Assembly (NCBI RefSeq): GCF_026191475.2
Contig: NZ_JAOSLC020000003.1
Span: 1,395,001 to 1,459,000, forward strand
DNA: 64,000 nucleotides
Direction of reading: 5' to 3'
From: Polaribacter ponticola
GTDB lineage: Bacteria > Bacteroidota > Bacteroidia > Flavobacteriales > Flavobacteriaceae
Shown: positions 48,294-57,775 of the stretch, piece after piece
Layout of the letters: each line of letters starts with the position of its first letter
Numbering within the stretch: position 1 is the stretch's first letter
Made by a program: the position numbers and the translations under genes
Notes under the pieces: model-generated
What the model saw: the letters and a program-made list of their open reading frames with translations, nothing else
The model's database searches: none
Told to the model about the DNA's origin: nothing

Positions 48294-49820
48294 ATGAGCA
48301 CTTCAAAAACAATTAAATCTGCATTAATTTCAGTTTTTCATAAAGATGGTTTAGAACCAATTGTAAAAAAACTAGACGAATTAAATGTAACTATTTACTC
48401 TACAGGAGGAACAGAAAAATTCATTAAAGAACTAGGAATAAATGTAGTTCCTGTTGATGAAGTTACCTCTTACCCATCTATTTTAGGCGGAAGAGTTAAA
48501 ACTTTACACCCAAAAGTTTTTGGAGGTATCTTAAACAGACAAGATAATGAAAGTGATATTGCAGAATTAGCAGAATTTAACATACCACAAATAGATTTAG
48601 TAATAGTAGATTTATATCCGTTTGAAAAAACAGTTGCTTCTGGTGCTTCAGAACAAGATATTGTTGAAAAAATTGATATTGGAGGAATTTCTTTAATTAG
48701 AGCATCAGCAAAAAACTTTAAAGATACTTTTACGGTTTCTTCTATGGATCAGTATGAAGAATTTTTATCAATTCTTTCTGAAAACAATGGTAAAACATCT
48801 ATTGGACAAAGAAAGAAATTTGCTGCAAAATCTTTTAATATTTCTTCTCATTACGATACTGCAATCTTTAATTACTTTAATGAAGATGAAGTAGTATACA
48901 AAGCAAGTGAACAAACATCTAAAACATTACGTTACGGAGAAAATCCGCATCAAAAAGGATATTTCTTTGGCGATTTAGATGCAATGTTTGATAAGTTACA
49001 CGGTAAAGAACTAAGTTACAACAACCTATTAGATGTAGACGCTGCAGTAAATTTAATGAATGAATTTAAAGGAGAAGACCCAACATTTGCTGTTTTAAAA
49101 CATAATAATGCATGTGGTTTTGCACAAAGAAGCACAATTAAACAAGCCTATGTAGATGCTTTAGCAGGAGATCCTGTTTCTGCTTTTGGTGGCGTTTTAA
49201 TTGCTAATAAAGAAATAGACTTAGAAACTGCAGAAGAAATTCATAAACTATTTTGTGAAGTGGTAATTGCTCCAAGTTATTCTGATGAAGCATTAGCAAC
49301 TTTAAAAGGAAAGAAAAATAGAGTAATCTTAATTCAAAAAACTACAGAACTTCCTACTCAAAATGTAAGAACTGCTTTAAACGGTTTATTAGTGCAAGAT
49401 AAAGACGCTATTACTGACAAGTTAGAAGATTTATCTTACGCTACAGATACTAAACCATCAGAAGCTGAGTTAAAAGATTTATTATTTGCATCAAAAATTT
49501 GCAAGCACACAAAATCTAACACTATCGTTTTTACAAAAAACAACCAACTATTAGCTAGTGGAACAGGGCAAACAAGTAGAGTTGATGCATTAAGACAAGC
49601 AATTGAAAAAGCTACAAGTTTTGGTTTCGATTTAAACGGAGCTGTTATGGCAAGTGATGCATTTTTTCCTTTTCCAGATTGTGTAGAAATTGCAGATAAA
49701 GCAGGTATAAAAAGTGTTATTCAACCAGGAGGATCTATTAAAGACCAATTAAGCATAGACTATTGTAATGCCAACAAAATATCTATGGTTATGACAGGAA
49801 CAAGACATTTTAAACATTAA
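48294..49820 (+). CDS. purH: bifunctional AICAR transformylase/IMP cyclohydrolase
   Basis: PurH carries out the last two steps of IMP synthesis. The N-terminal MGS-like IMP cyclohydrolase domain has LISVFHKDGLEPIV, STGGTEKFI and GGRVKTLHPKVFGGIL. The C-terminal transformylase has LRYGENPHQKG, LKHNNACGFA, DPVSAFGGV and the final MTGTRHFKH. At 508 residues it is the usual Bacteroidota length. I start at MSTSKTIK; the frame runs 18 codons further upstream through the promoter and lacks similarity. Confidence 0.96.
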   Translation: MSTSKTIKSALISVFHKDGLEPIVKKLDELNVTIYSTGGTEKFIKELGINVVPVDEVTSYPSILGGRVKTLHPKVFGGILNRQDNESDIAELAEFNIPQIDLVIVDLYPFEKTVASGASEQDIVEKIDIGGISLIRASAKNFKDTFTVSSMDQYEEFLSILSENNGKTSIGQRKKFAAKSFNISSHYDTAIFNYFNEDEVVYKASEQTSKTLRYGENPHQKGYFFGDLDAMFDKLHGKELSYNNLLDVDAAVNLMNEFKGEDPTFAVLKHNNACGFAQRSTIKQAYVDALAGDPVSAFGGVLIANKEIDLETAEEIHKLFCEVVIAPSYSDEALATLKGKKNRVILIQKTTELPTQNVRTALNGLLVQDKDAITDKLEDLSYATDTKPSEAELKDLLFASKICKHTKSNTIVFTKNNQLLASGTGQTSRVDALRQAIEKATSFGFDLNGAVMASDAFFPFPDCVEIADKAGIKSVIQPGGSIKDQLSIDYCNANKISMVMTGTRHFKH

Positions 49821-49852
49821 AATTTTTAACGTTTTAAACAAATTAAATTTAC

Positions 49853-49860
49853 TAAATTTG
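49853..49860 (+). promoter_or_regulatory. -7 element TAAATTTG ahead of mreB
   Basis: Perfect TAnnTTTG, 37 bases before the mreB start and 32 bases after the purH stop. No TTG at the ideal distance. Confidence 0.48.
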
Positions 49861-49897
49861 TAAGGATACATTAAGAACAAAACAAGAAAAATATTTT

Positions 49898-50926
49898 ATG
49901 GGTTTTTTCGATTTTATGACTGAAGATATTGCAATCGACTTAGGGACTGCAAATACATTAATAATTCACAACGGTAAAGTGGTTATTGATAGTCCTTCGA
50001 TTGTTGCTAGAGATAGAACTACTGGCAAAATTATTGCAATTGGTCAAGAAGCAAATTTAATGCAAGGAAAAACCCATGAAAATATTAAAACTATACGTCC
50101 GTTAAAAGACGGGGTTATTGCAGATTTTCAAGCATCTGAAGAGATGATTAAAGAGTTTGTTAAAAAAATTCCTTCTATAAAGAAGAAATTATTCCCTCCT
50201 GCATTAAGAATGGTTATTTGTATTCCTTCGGGAATTACAGAAGTTGAAAAACGAGCAGTAAGAGATTCTGCTAAGCATATGAACGCTAAAGAAATCTACT
50301 TAATTTATGAACCAATGGCAGCAGCTATTGGCGTAGGTATTGATATTATGGAACCTAAAGGAAACATGATTATTGATATAGGTGGAGGTACAACAGAAAT
50401 TGCTGTAATTGCTTTAGGAGGTATTGTTTGTGATCAATCTGTAAAAGTAGCTGGAGATTTATTTACTAGTGACATTATGTATTATATGCGTACTCAACAT
50501 AATTTACATGTTGGTGAAACTACCGCAGAAAAAATAAAAATTACTATTGGCGCTGCAACAGAAGATCTAGATACTCCACCAGACGAGATGTTAGTACAAG
50601 GTAGAGATTTACTAAGTGGTAAACCTAAACAAGTTCAAGTTTCTTTTAGAGAAATTGCTAAAGCTTTAGACAAGTCTATCCTAAGAATTGAAGATGCTGT
50701 AATGGAAACTTTATCTAAAACCCCTCCAGAATTAGCTGCAGACATCTATAATACAGGTATTTATTTAGCAGGCGGTGGCTCTATGTTAAGAGGCTTAGAT
50801 AAAAGATTATCTCGTAAAACAGATTTACCAGTTTATGTAACTGAAGATCCTTTAAGAGCAGTAGTTCGTGGTACTGGTATTGCCTTAAAAGAACTTAATA
50901 AATACAAAAATGTATTAATGAATTAG
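49898..50926 (+). CDS. mreB: rod-shape-determining protein MreB
   Basis: MreB is the actin-like filament that directs cell elongation. The 342-residue protein has the actin-fold phosphate motifs IDLGTANTLI and IDIGGGTTEIAVIALGG and an adenosine motif in IYLAGGGSMLRGLD. Canonical length and sequence. First gene of mreB-mreC-mreD-mrdA-rodA on the plus strand; mreC follows after 17 bases. Confidence 0.98.
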   Translation: MGFFDFMTEDIAIDLGTANTLIIHNGKVVIDSPSIVARDRTTGKIIAIGQEANLMQGKTHENIKTIRPLKDGVIADFQASEEMIKEFVKKIPSIKKKLFPPALRMVICIPSGITEVEKRAVRDSAKHMNAKEIYLIYEPMAAAIGVGIDIMEPKGNMIIDIGGGTTEIAVIALGGIVCDQSVKVAGDLFTSDIMYYMRTQHNLHVGETTAEKIKITIGAATEDLDTPPDEMLVQGRDLLSGKPKQVQVSFREIAKALDKSILRIEDAVMETLSKTPPELAADIYNTGIYLAGGGSMLRGLDKRLSRKTDLPVYVTEDPLRAVVRGTGIALKELNKYKNVLMN

Positions 50927-50943
50927 TATTTTTAAGTTTAACA

Positions 50944-51768
50944 ATGCAACAACTTATTTACTTTTTTCAGAAGTTTAAATATTTTCTATTTTTTTTATTA
51001 TTGCAATTAATTGCACTTATTCTTACGTTTAATAACCTGAATTTTCATAAAAGTAAATTTGTAAATTCGGCTAATTCTGTTACAGGTGGCTTATACTCTA
51101 AAGCGTCTAACATTTCAGAATACTGGAATTTAAAACCCGAAAACAAACTTTTATCGGAAGAAAACAATCGCCTAAAAAACCTCTTAGAAAAGAATATTTC
51201 TATAAGTTTTAATTCAGATTCTACAGTTATAGATTCTTTAATTTACAAACAAAGGTATACATATACAAGTGCTAAAATTATAAACAACAATTACAGTAAG
51301 CAATTTAATTTTTTAACTATAAATAAAGGAAAAAACCAAGGGATTGGAAGAGAAATGGCAATAATTAATAGTAAAGGAATTATAGGTTTTACAGATAATA
51401 TAAGTAATAATTACGCTAGAGTACAATCTATTTTAAATAAAAATAGCACAATTAACGCTCGTTTAAAACATAGTAATTATTTTGGTACTTTAGGATGGGA
51501 TGGGAAAGATTATAATATAGTTCAACTTTCTGATATTCCAAGACAAGCCCCATTAAAAGTTGGCGACACGATTGAAACTGGAGGAAAATCAACCATTTTT
51601 CCTGAAGGTATTTTAATTGGTACCATTTCTAAAATAAACAAAGGAAATTCTGCTGACAACAAAGTAGATGTTACCCTTTTTAACGACATGAGTAATTTAG
51701 GATATATCTATGTTGTAAAAAACCTTCATAAAGATGAAATTAAATTATTAGAAACTCAAAATGAATAA
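50944..51768 (+). CDS. mreC: rod-shape-determining protein MreC
   Basis: MreC is the periplasmic scaffold of the elongasome. The 274-residue protein has one N-terminal membrane segment (about 12-30), a coiled coil (LLSEENNRLKNLLEK) and beta-barrel domains with VGDTIETGGKSTIFPEGILI and IGTISKI. Overlaps mreD by eight bases. Confidence 0.93.
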   Translation: MQQLIYFFQKFKYFLFFLLLQLIALILTFNNLNFHKSKFVNSANSVTGGLYSKASNISEYWNLKPENKLLSEENNRLKNLLEKNISISFNSDSTVIDSLIYKQRYTYTSAKIINNNYSKQFNFLTINKGKNQGIGREMAIINSKGIIGFTDNISNNYARVQSILNKNSTINARLKHSNYFGTLGWDGKDYNIVQLSDIPRQAPLKVGDTIETGGKSTIFPEGILIGTISKINKGNSADNKVDVTLFNDMSNLGYIYVVKNLHKDEIKLLETQNE

Positions 51769-52264
51769 ACCACTAAACATGGTCTTCTTATTTATATTCC
51801 TGCTTTTTCTGCAGGTTTTTGTGTTGAATAATATTTTGTTTTTAGATTTTATTAATCCCTATTTATATATAACCTTTGTTTTTTTATATCCTTTAAAAGA
51901 GAATAGAATACCATTTCTTTTCTTTAGCTTTTTACTCGGATTATTTGTAGATTTCTTTTCCGATTCAGGAGGGATTCATGCTTTTTCAATTTTATCTATT
52001 GCATATTTAAGATTATTTTTTGTAAAAGTTTATTTTAGAAAAGTAACTGCAGATTATCCTTTCTTTAAATTAAAATCAGAGTCTTTTGGTAAAATATTTA
52101 ACTACGTTGTAACTTTAACAGTAATTCATCACCTAATCTACTTTTCTTTTGCTAATTTTAGTTTTCATAATTTATCTAACGTATTCTTAAACACACTTTT
52201 TTCAAGTATTTTTACGTTAACCTTATATTTTTTAGGAACTTATATTTTTACTAAAAGCAAATAA
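51761..52264 (+). CDS. mreD: rod-shape-determining protein MreD
   Basis: The 167-residue protein is almost wholly hydrophobic with five to six membrane helices, including FFSFLLGLFVDFFSDSGGIH, an MreD-like motif. Identification rests on topology and position between mreC and PBP2. Its stop shares one base with the mrdA start. Confidence 0.9.
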   Translation: MNKPLNMVFLFIFLLFLQVFVLNNILFLDFINPYLYITFVFLYPLKENRIPFLFFSFLLGLFVDFFSDSGGIHAFSILSIAYLRLFFVKVYFRKVTADYPFFKLKSESFGKIFNYVVTLTVIHHLIYFSFANFSFHNLSNVFLNTLFSSIFTLTLYFLGTYIFTKSK

Positions 52265-54156
52265 TGCAGAGAAGTTTTTTACTTTATTTTCTAATAACCC
52301 TTGTTGGAGTGGTTTTTATTGGTCGTCTTTTCCAACTTCAAATTATAAAAGGTGAAACTTACGACCCAATACATAATGCTGCAGTAAAAATTGAGTATGA
52401 TTACCCAGAACGTGGTTATGTTTATGATAGAAATGGCAAACTATTAGTTGCTAATCAACTCTCTTATGATGTTATGGTGCAACCAAATCAAGTAAAACCA
52501 TTAGATACTTTAGAATTTTGTAAATTACTTAAAATTGATAAAGAAGATTTTATAAAACGGTTTAAAAGAGCCAAAAGGTACGCATCTTATTTACCTTCTG
52601 TATTTTTAAAACAACTCGCTAAAGAAGATTTTGCATTCCTACAAGAAAAGATGCATAAGTTTAATGGTTTTTATATTCAAAAAAGAATTATAAGAGATTA
52701 TCCTATAAAAGCTGCAGCCAATGTTTTAGGTTATATTGGAGAGGTTAATGAACAAAAAGCTAAGAAAAGTGATTATTATCAACCCGGAGAATTAGAAGGT
52801 AAAGAAGGGGTAGAAAGACAATATGAGGATATATTAAGAGGGAGAAAAGGAAAAAAATATTTACTCAGAAATCGATTTAATAAAGTTACAGGTTCATACA
52901 AAAACGGAATTAACGATACATTACCAGAAAATGGTAAAGATCTAACTTTAACTTTAGATATCGACTTACAATTATACGCACAACAATTAATGAAAGGAAA
53001 GCGTGGAGGAATTGTAGCTATTGAACCTTCTACAGGTGAAATTTTAGCTCTTGTTACTGCTCCTTCTTACGATCCAAATATGCTTGTTGGAAGAAAACGT
53101 TCTAAAAACTCTATTATTCTAATGGACCAAAACAATCCAGAAAAACCTACTTACGATAGAGGTTTAATGGGAGCATACCCTCCTGGATCTCCTTTTAAAA
53201 TGATGAATGCCCTTATTGGATTGCAAGAAGGTGTTATTTCTAATCAAACTTATTTTAAATGTTTTGGAGGGTATAGATATGGTAGTAGAGCTAATGAATT
53301 TATGAAATGTCATTGTAATATTTACAATTCTCCTATAAGGTTAAAAACAGCCATTGCTAAATCTTGTAACAGCTATTTCTCTGGAACTTATAAGAGAATT
53401 GTTGAGAAAGATAAAAAACCATCTGAAGGACTTGATAATTGGAACAGACATGTAACTAGTTTTGGTCTAGGTAATTATTTAGGTTACGATTTACCTGCTG
53501 GTCAAAAAGGTTTTATTCCTAATGGAAAGTATTATGACGATAGAAATAAATATACTTGGAATGCATCTACAAACATTTCTAATGCAATTGGTCAAGGAGA
53601 AGTACTAACTACACCAATTCAGTTAGCTAATTTTACTGCTGCAATTGCAAATAGAGGTTATTTCTACACGCCACATATCGTTAAAAAAATTGATTCTAAA
53701 ATTATAGATAATCCAAATTACACTGTTAAAAAACAAACAACTATAGAAAGAGAACATTTTAAACCAGTAATTGAAGCAATGCACGAAGTATTTAAAACCG
53801 GTACTGGTATGTGGAGTCAAGTTAAAGGCATTGAAATATGTGGGAAAACTGGTACAGCAGAAAATTCTATTAAAATGGTAGATGGTATTAAAATACAGGC
53901 AGAAGATCATTCTATATTAGTTGCCTTTGCCCCAAAAGACAAACCTAAAATTGCATTGGCTGTATTTGTAGAAAACGGTGGTTATGGGTCTACAATTGCT
54001 GCTCCTATTACTAGTCTATTAATAGAAAAGTATATAAATGGTAGTATTTCTGAAAGAAATAAGTATCGAGAACAGAGTATGTTAAATATGAGTTTACAAG
54101 AAATTTACAACCTACAAATACCAAAATCTAAAGAATTTGCGTCAGGAACGAAATAA
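52264..54156 (+). CDS. mrdA: penicillin-binding protein 2 (elongation transpeptidase)
   Basis: PBP2 cross-links peptidoglycan in the elongasome with RodA. The 630-residue protein has an N-terminal anchor (LLYFLITLVGVVFIGRLFQL), a dimerisation domain (ERGYVYDRNGKLLVANQLSY) and the transpeptidase with Ser309 in PPGSPFKMMN (SxxK), SCN in AKSCNSYFSG, and KTGTAEN. It overlaps the rodA reading frame by 20 bases. Confidence 0.96.
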   Translation: MQRSFLLYFLITLVGVVFIGRLFQLQIIKGETYDPIHNAAVKIEYDYPERGYVYDRNGKLLVANQLSYDVMVQPNQVKPLDTLEFCKLLKIDKEDFIKRFKRAKRYASYLPSVFLKQLAKEDFAFLQEKMHKFNGFYIQKRIIRDYPIKAAANVLGYIGEVNEQKAKKSDYYQPGELEGKEGVERQYEDILRGRKGKKYLLRNRFNKVTGSYKNGINDTLPENGKDLTLTLDIDLQLYAQQLMKGKRGGIVAIEPSTGEILALVTAPSYDPNMLVGRKRSKNSIILMDQNNPEKPTYDRGLMGAYPPGSPFKMMNALIGLQEGVISNQTYFKCFGGYRYGSRANEFMKCHCNIYNSPIRLKTAIAKSCNSYFSGTYKRIVEKDKKPSEGLDNWNRHVTSFGLGNYLGYDLPAGQKGFIPNGKYYDDRNKYTWNASTNISNAIGQGEVLTTPIQLANFTAAIANRGYFYTPHIVKKIDSKIIDNPNYTVKKQTTIEREHFKPVIEAMHEVFKTGTGMWSQVKGIEICGKTGTAENSIKMVDGIKIQAEDHSILVAFAPKDKPKIALAVFVENGGYGSTIAAPITSLLIEKYINGSISERNKYREQSMLNMSLQEIYNLQIPKSKEFASGTK

Positions 54157-55417
54157 TATTTTTGCAGGCATAGATTGGATTTTAGTTTTCCTTTACATCG
54201 CTTTAGTTGGCTTTGGCTGGTTAAATATATTTGCAGCATCTAAAACTGAAGAAAATAATCAAATTTTAGATTTTTCTACCAAGTATGGAAAACAAATTCT
54301 TTGGATAGGATTTAGTTTTCCATTAATTATTGGGATTCTATTTTTTAATTCTAAATTTTACGAAAAATTTGCAAGTGTACTTTATATAATTTCTATACTT
54401 TCTTTAGTGTTATTATTCCCTTTTGGTAAAGAAATTAATGGCGCCAAATCTTGGTTTAATTTTGGAGCTATGAGCTTACAACCATCAGAATTTGTAAAAG
54501 CTTGTACTGCCCTAGCAGTAGCTAAACTCTTAAGTGATAGGCAATACAATTTTAAGCTTGTTAAAAATCAAATTAAAGCATTTATAATCGTTTTTTTTCC
54601 AGCTTTTTTAATCACCTTACAACCAGATGCTGGTTCTGCACTTATTTACTTATCCTTCTTTTTTGTATTAAATAGAGAAGGTTTAACATTAAATTATATT
54701 CTTTTAGGTGTTACCTTAATTACATTATTTATTCTCACTATCTTTTTTGGAGCAAGTAATATGATTATTTCACTTTTTATCGTTATTTCTCTAGCAACTG
54801 CATACCTAATACGCAAAGGAGGTAAAAGGTTTTTTAGGTTTAATTGGCATAAAGTTCTAGGAATTTATCTTGTAGTTGGGCTTTTTGTTTTTGGTACTGG
54901 TTTTACTTATAATAATATTTTTAAACAACATCACAGAGACCGCTTTGAAGTTTTATTAGGTTTAAAAATCGATAATAAGAATATTGGATATAATTCTCAT
55001 CAATCTGAATTAACCATTAGTTCTGGTGGATTTTTTGGAAAAGGCTTTTTAAAAGGAAATATTACGCAAGGCGATTTTGTACCCGAACAACATACAGATT
55101 ACATATTTAGTACCGTAGGAGAAGAATGGGGGTTTTTAGGAACCTCTATTGTTGTCATTTTATTTATGCTTATGATGTATCGAATAATTTATTTATCTGA
55201 AACACACTCAAATAAATTTGGTAGAATTTACGGCTACGGATTAGCTTCTATACTATTTTTTCATGTTATTGTAAATATCGGTATGGTTATTGGCTTATTA
55301 CCTACAGTTGGAATACCATTACCTTTTTTTAGTTATGGAGGTTCTTCTCTATGGGGATTTACAATTTTACTTTTTATATTTATTAGATTAGATGCTCATA
55401 AAGATTACGATTGGTAA
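54137..55417 (+). CDS. rodA: peptidoglycan glycosyltransferase RodA
   Basis: RodA is the SEDS-family glycan polymerase of the elongasome. The 426-residue protein has about ten membrane helices with SEDS motifs LQPSEFVKACTALAVAKLLS, LITLQPDAGSALIY, FVPEQHTDYIFSTVGEEWGF and VGIPLPFFSYGGSS. The first possible start is TTG at 54137 (MRQERNNIFAGIDW), inside mrdA, and no ATG lies near it, so a non-ATG start with translational coupling is likely. Confidence 0.95.
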   Translation: MRQERNNIFAGIDWILVFLYIALVGFGWLNIFAASKTEENNQILDFSTKYGKQILWIGFSFPLIIGILFFNSKFYEKFASVLYIISILSLVLLFPFGKEINGAKSWFNFGAMSLQPSEFVKACTALAVAKLLSDRQYNFKLVKNQIKAFIIVFFPAFLITLQPDAGSALIYLSFFFVLNREGLTLNYILLGVTLITLFILTIFFGASNMIISLFIVISLATAYLIRKGGKRFFRFNWHKVLGIYLVVGLFVFGTGFTYNNIFKQHHRDRFEVLLGLKIDNKNIGYNSHQSELTISSGGFFGKGFLKGNITQGDFVPEQHTDYIFSTVGEEWGFLGTSIVVILFMLMMYRIIYLSETHSNKFGRIYGYGLASILFFHVIVNIGMVIGLLPTVGIPLPFFSYGGSSLWGFTILLFIFIRLDAHKDYDW

Positions 55418-55591
55418 AATTACCTCTCTCGTATTATAAATATCATTTTAAGGCCTTTTATTAAAAACTTAATAAAAGCGAAAGAATCGACCTAAAAATA
55501 TTTTCAAAGCTTTATCTTTAAAAGAGTTATAATAAACTTAAAAATAATTTTACAAAGTTAACGTCGTAATATGTATTTATCTAGAATAAAA

Positions 55592-55621
55592 AAACTTAAG
55601 TAATAGATATCACTTAAGTTT
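55592..55621. terminator. hairpin downstream of rodA
   Basis: AAACTTAAGT-aatagatatc-ACTTAAGTTT, ten pairs, preceded by an A-run. Probable terminator of the mre-rodA unit; 55418-55591 shows no gene. Confidence 0.65.
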
Positions 55622-55630
55622 AAAACAATA

Positions 55631-55658
55631 AAAACTCTGAATTTTCATTCAGAGTTTT
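55631..55658. terminator. terminator of rpsT
   Basis: AAAACTCTGAA-ttttca-TTCAGAGTTTT, eleven perfect pairs with A/T runs, 24 bases after the rpsT stop on the minus strand. Confidence 0.85.
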
Positions 55659-55682
55659 AAAAATTTTTTAAATTTTAAATCC

Positions 55683-55934
55683 TTACAATGCAGCAACGTG
55701 CTTTGTTAATTGAGATTTTAAATTAGCAGCTTTATTTTTATGGATAATGTTTTTCTTTGCTAATTTATCTAGCATAGAAATTACATTCCCTAATTTACCT
55801 TCAGCATCTTTTTTATCTTCAACCGCACGTAAGTCTCTTACAGCATTACGTGTAGTCTTATGTTGATACTTGTTAAGTAACCTTTTAGCTTCGTTACTTC
55901 TAATTCTTTTTAAAGCTGACTTATGATTTGCCAT
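55683..55934 (-). CDS. rpsT: 30S ribosomal protein S20
   Basis: The 83-residue basic protein starts MANHKSALKRIRSNEAKRLL and has NKYQHKTTRNAVRDLR and NIIHKNKAANLKSQLTKHVA, the helical-bundle sequence of S20. It lies 37 bases after tRNA-Glu on the same strand and may be cotranscribed with it and proS. Confidence 0.97.
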   Translation of the reverse strand: MANHKSALKRIRSNEAKRLLNKYQHKTTRNAVRDLRAVEDKKDAEGKLGNVISMLDKLAKKNIIHKNKAANLKSQLTKHVAAL

Positions 55935-55970
55935 AATTCTTAATTATTAGTTTTTTATATTAAAACTTTG

Positions 55971-56042
55971 TAGTCCGTACGGGAATCGAACCCGTGTTAC
56001 ATGGATGAAAACCATGCGTCCTAACCCCTAGACGAACGGACC
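55971..56042 (-). tRNA. tRNA-Glu (anticodon TTC)
   Basis: The minus strand gives acceptor GGTCCGT paired with ACGGACT (G-U at the top), TC, D-arm GTCTAGGGGTTAGGAC, anticodon arm GCATGG-TTTTCAT-CCATGT with TTC at 56007-56009, and T-arm ACGGG-TTCGATT-CCCGT. The 3' CCA is not encoded. It lies between proS and rpsT. The D-loop and variable region match bacterial tRNA-Glu. Confidence 0.96.
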
Positions 56043-56147
56043 ATAACAATTAAAGAATGAATTAAATACGCTTCAATTGCGGGTGCAAATATACACCCTT
56101 TTTTTACTTCTGCAATTATTTTTTAAAAAAATTCATTTTTTTAATTA

Positions 56148-57623
56148 TTAATATGCTTTTGCAAAAAGAACCCTTTTAGTAGAAGGATTTCCTGTTAAAA
56201 CACAGACTCCTGTCTCTTCTTTTGCGTCATTAGGAATACATCTTATAGTTGCTTTCGTATATTCTTTTATTCTATCTTCTGTCTCTTCCGTTCCATCCCA
56301 GTGTGCAGAAACAAAACCTCCTTTTTTAATTGCTTTTTTAAATTCTTTAAAATCATCAACTACAGTTGTATATTCTTTTCTGTAATTAATAGCTTTAGAA
56401 AACAAGTTTTCTTGAATTTCATCTAAAAGTTGTTCGATATAAATAACTAAACCATCCTGAGAAACTGTTTGCTTCTCAAAAGTATCTCTTCTTGCTACTT
56501 CTACAGTATTACTTTCTAAATCACGACTACCAATTGCAATTCTTACTGGAACCCCTTTTAATTCATATTCCGCAAATTTTGCGCCAGGTCTATAAGTATC
56601 TCTTGTATCAAACTTAACAGAAATACCTTTTTCACGAAGTTCTTTAACTAAAACATTTATTTTTTCTGAAATAGCTTCTAATTGTTCATCACCTTTGTAA
56701 ATTGGCACAATAACAACTTGAATAGGAGCTAATTTTGGAGGTAATACTAATCCATTATCATCTGAATGAGTCATAATTAACCCACCAATTAAACGTGTAG
56801 AAACACCCCAAGAGGTTGCCCAAACATATTCCTTTTTTCCTTCTTTAGAAGTAAACTTAACATCAAAAGCTTTAGCAAAATTTTGTCCTAAAAAATGACT
56901 TGTACCTGCTTGTAAAGCCTTACCATCTTGCATTAAAGCCTCAATAGTATATGTATCTTCTGCTCCTGCAAAACGCTCACTATCAGACTTAACCCCCTTA
57001 ATAACAGGCATAGCCATAAAATTTTCTGCAAATTCTGCATAAACTTCTTGCATTTGTCTTGCTTCAACTACAGCTTCATTTTTAGTTGCATGTGCAGTAT
57101 GACCTTCTTGCCATAAAAATTCTGCTGTTCTTAAAAATAAACGAGTTCTCATTTCCCATCTTACAACATTTGCCCATTGATTTATTAATAATGGTAAATC
57201 TCGGTGAGATTCAATCCAACCTTTATAGGTGTTCCAAATAATAGCTTCAGATGTTGGTCTAACTACTAACTCTTCTTCTAATTTTGCCTCAGGATCTACT
57301 CTTAACTTCCCTTCATTATCTGGGTCATTTTGTAAACGGTAATGTGTTACAACTGCACATTCTTTAGCAAAACCTTCAGCGTTTTTTTCTTCAGCCTCAA
57401 ACAAACTTTTAGGTACAAATAATGGAAAATATGCATTTTCATGCCCTGTTTCCTTAAACATTCTATCTAATTCTGCTTGCATTTTTTCCCAAATAGCATA
57501 ACCATAGGGTTTTATAACCATACAACCTCTCACTGCTGAGTTTTCAGCTAAATCAGCTTTTACAACTAATTCGTTATACCATTTAGAGTAATCATCTTCT
57601 CTTTTTGTTAACTTCTTGCTCAT
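56148..57623 (-). CDS. proS: prolyl-tRNA synthetase (archaeal/eukaryal-like short type)
   Basis: It charges tRNA-Pro. The 491-residue protein is the short class-II form without the editing insertion: [37 protein letters not shown] (motif 1), [17 protein letters not shown] (motif 2), [20 protein letters not shown] (motif 3 region) and the C-terminal zinc-binding-like domain ending FAKAY. Single gene with tRNA-Glu and rpsT downstream on the same strand. Bacteroidota normally carry this type. Confidence 0.96.
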   Translation of the reverse strand: MSKKLTKREDDYSKWYNELVVKADLAENSAVRGCMVIKPYGYAIWEKMQAELDRMFKETGHENAYFPLFVPKSLFEAEEKNAEGFAKECAVVTHYRLQNDPDNEGKLRVDPEAKLEEELVVRPTSEAIIWNTYKGWIESHRDLPLLINQWANVVRWEMRTRLFLRTAEFLWQEGHTAHATKNEAVVEARQMQEVYAEFAENFMAMPVIKGVKSDSERFAGAEDTYTIEALMQDGKALQAGTSHFLGQNFAKAFDVKFTSKEGKKEYVWATSWGVSTRLIGGLIMTHSDDNGLVLPPKLAPIQVVIVPIYKGDEQLEAISEKINVLVKELREKGISVKFDTRDTYRPGAKFAEYELKGVPVRIAIGSRDLESNTVEVARRDTFEKQTVSQDGLVIYIEQLLDEIQENLFSKAINYRKEYTTVVDDFKEFKKAIKKGGFVSAHWDGTEETEDRIKEYTKATIRCIPNDAKEETGVCVLTGNPSTKRVLFAKAY

Positions 57624-57775
57624 ATTCTTTACTTTGGCACAAATATTGTTATATTTAAAGTGAAATTTTTGTTAAAAACAATTCTTATTCACTGAAACGT
57701 TACAAAACTACTATAATTTAGTGTTTTTAGGGCAAAATTTCCATAATAAAAAAGCATCCATTAAAACATCTCTTT

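Noticed and set aside
57635-57650. TGGCACAAATATTGTT, a second sigma-54-like site near proS
   Set aside because: It lies at the proS start and lacks the GC of the -12 half. The nearest plus-strand gene is over 120 bases away; the reverse strand reads more like a -7 element for proS.
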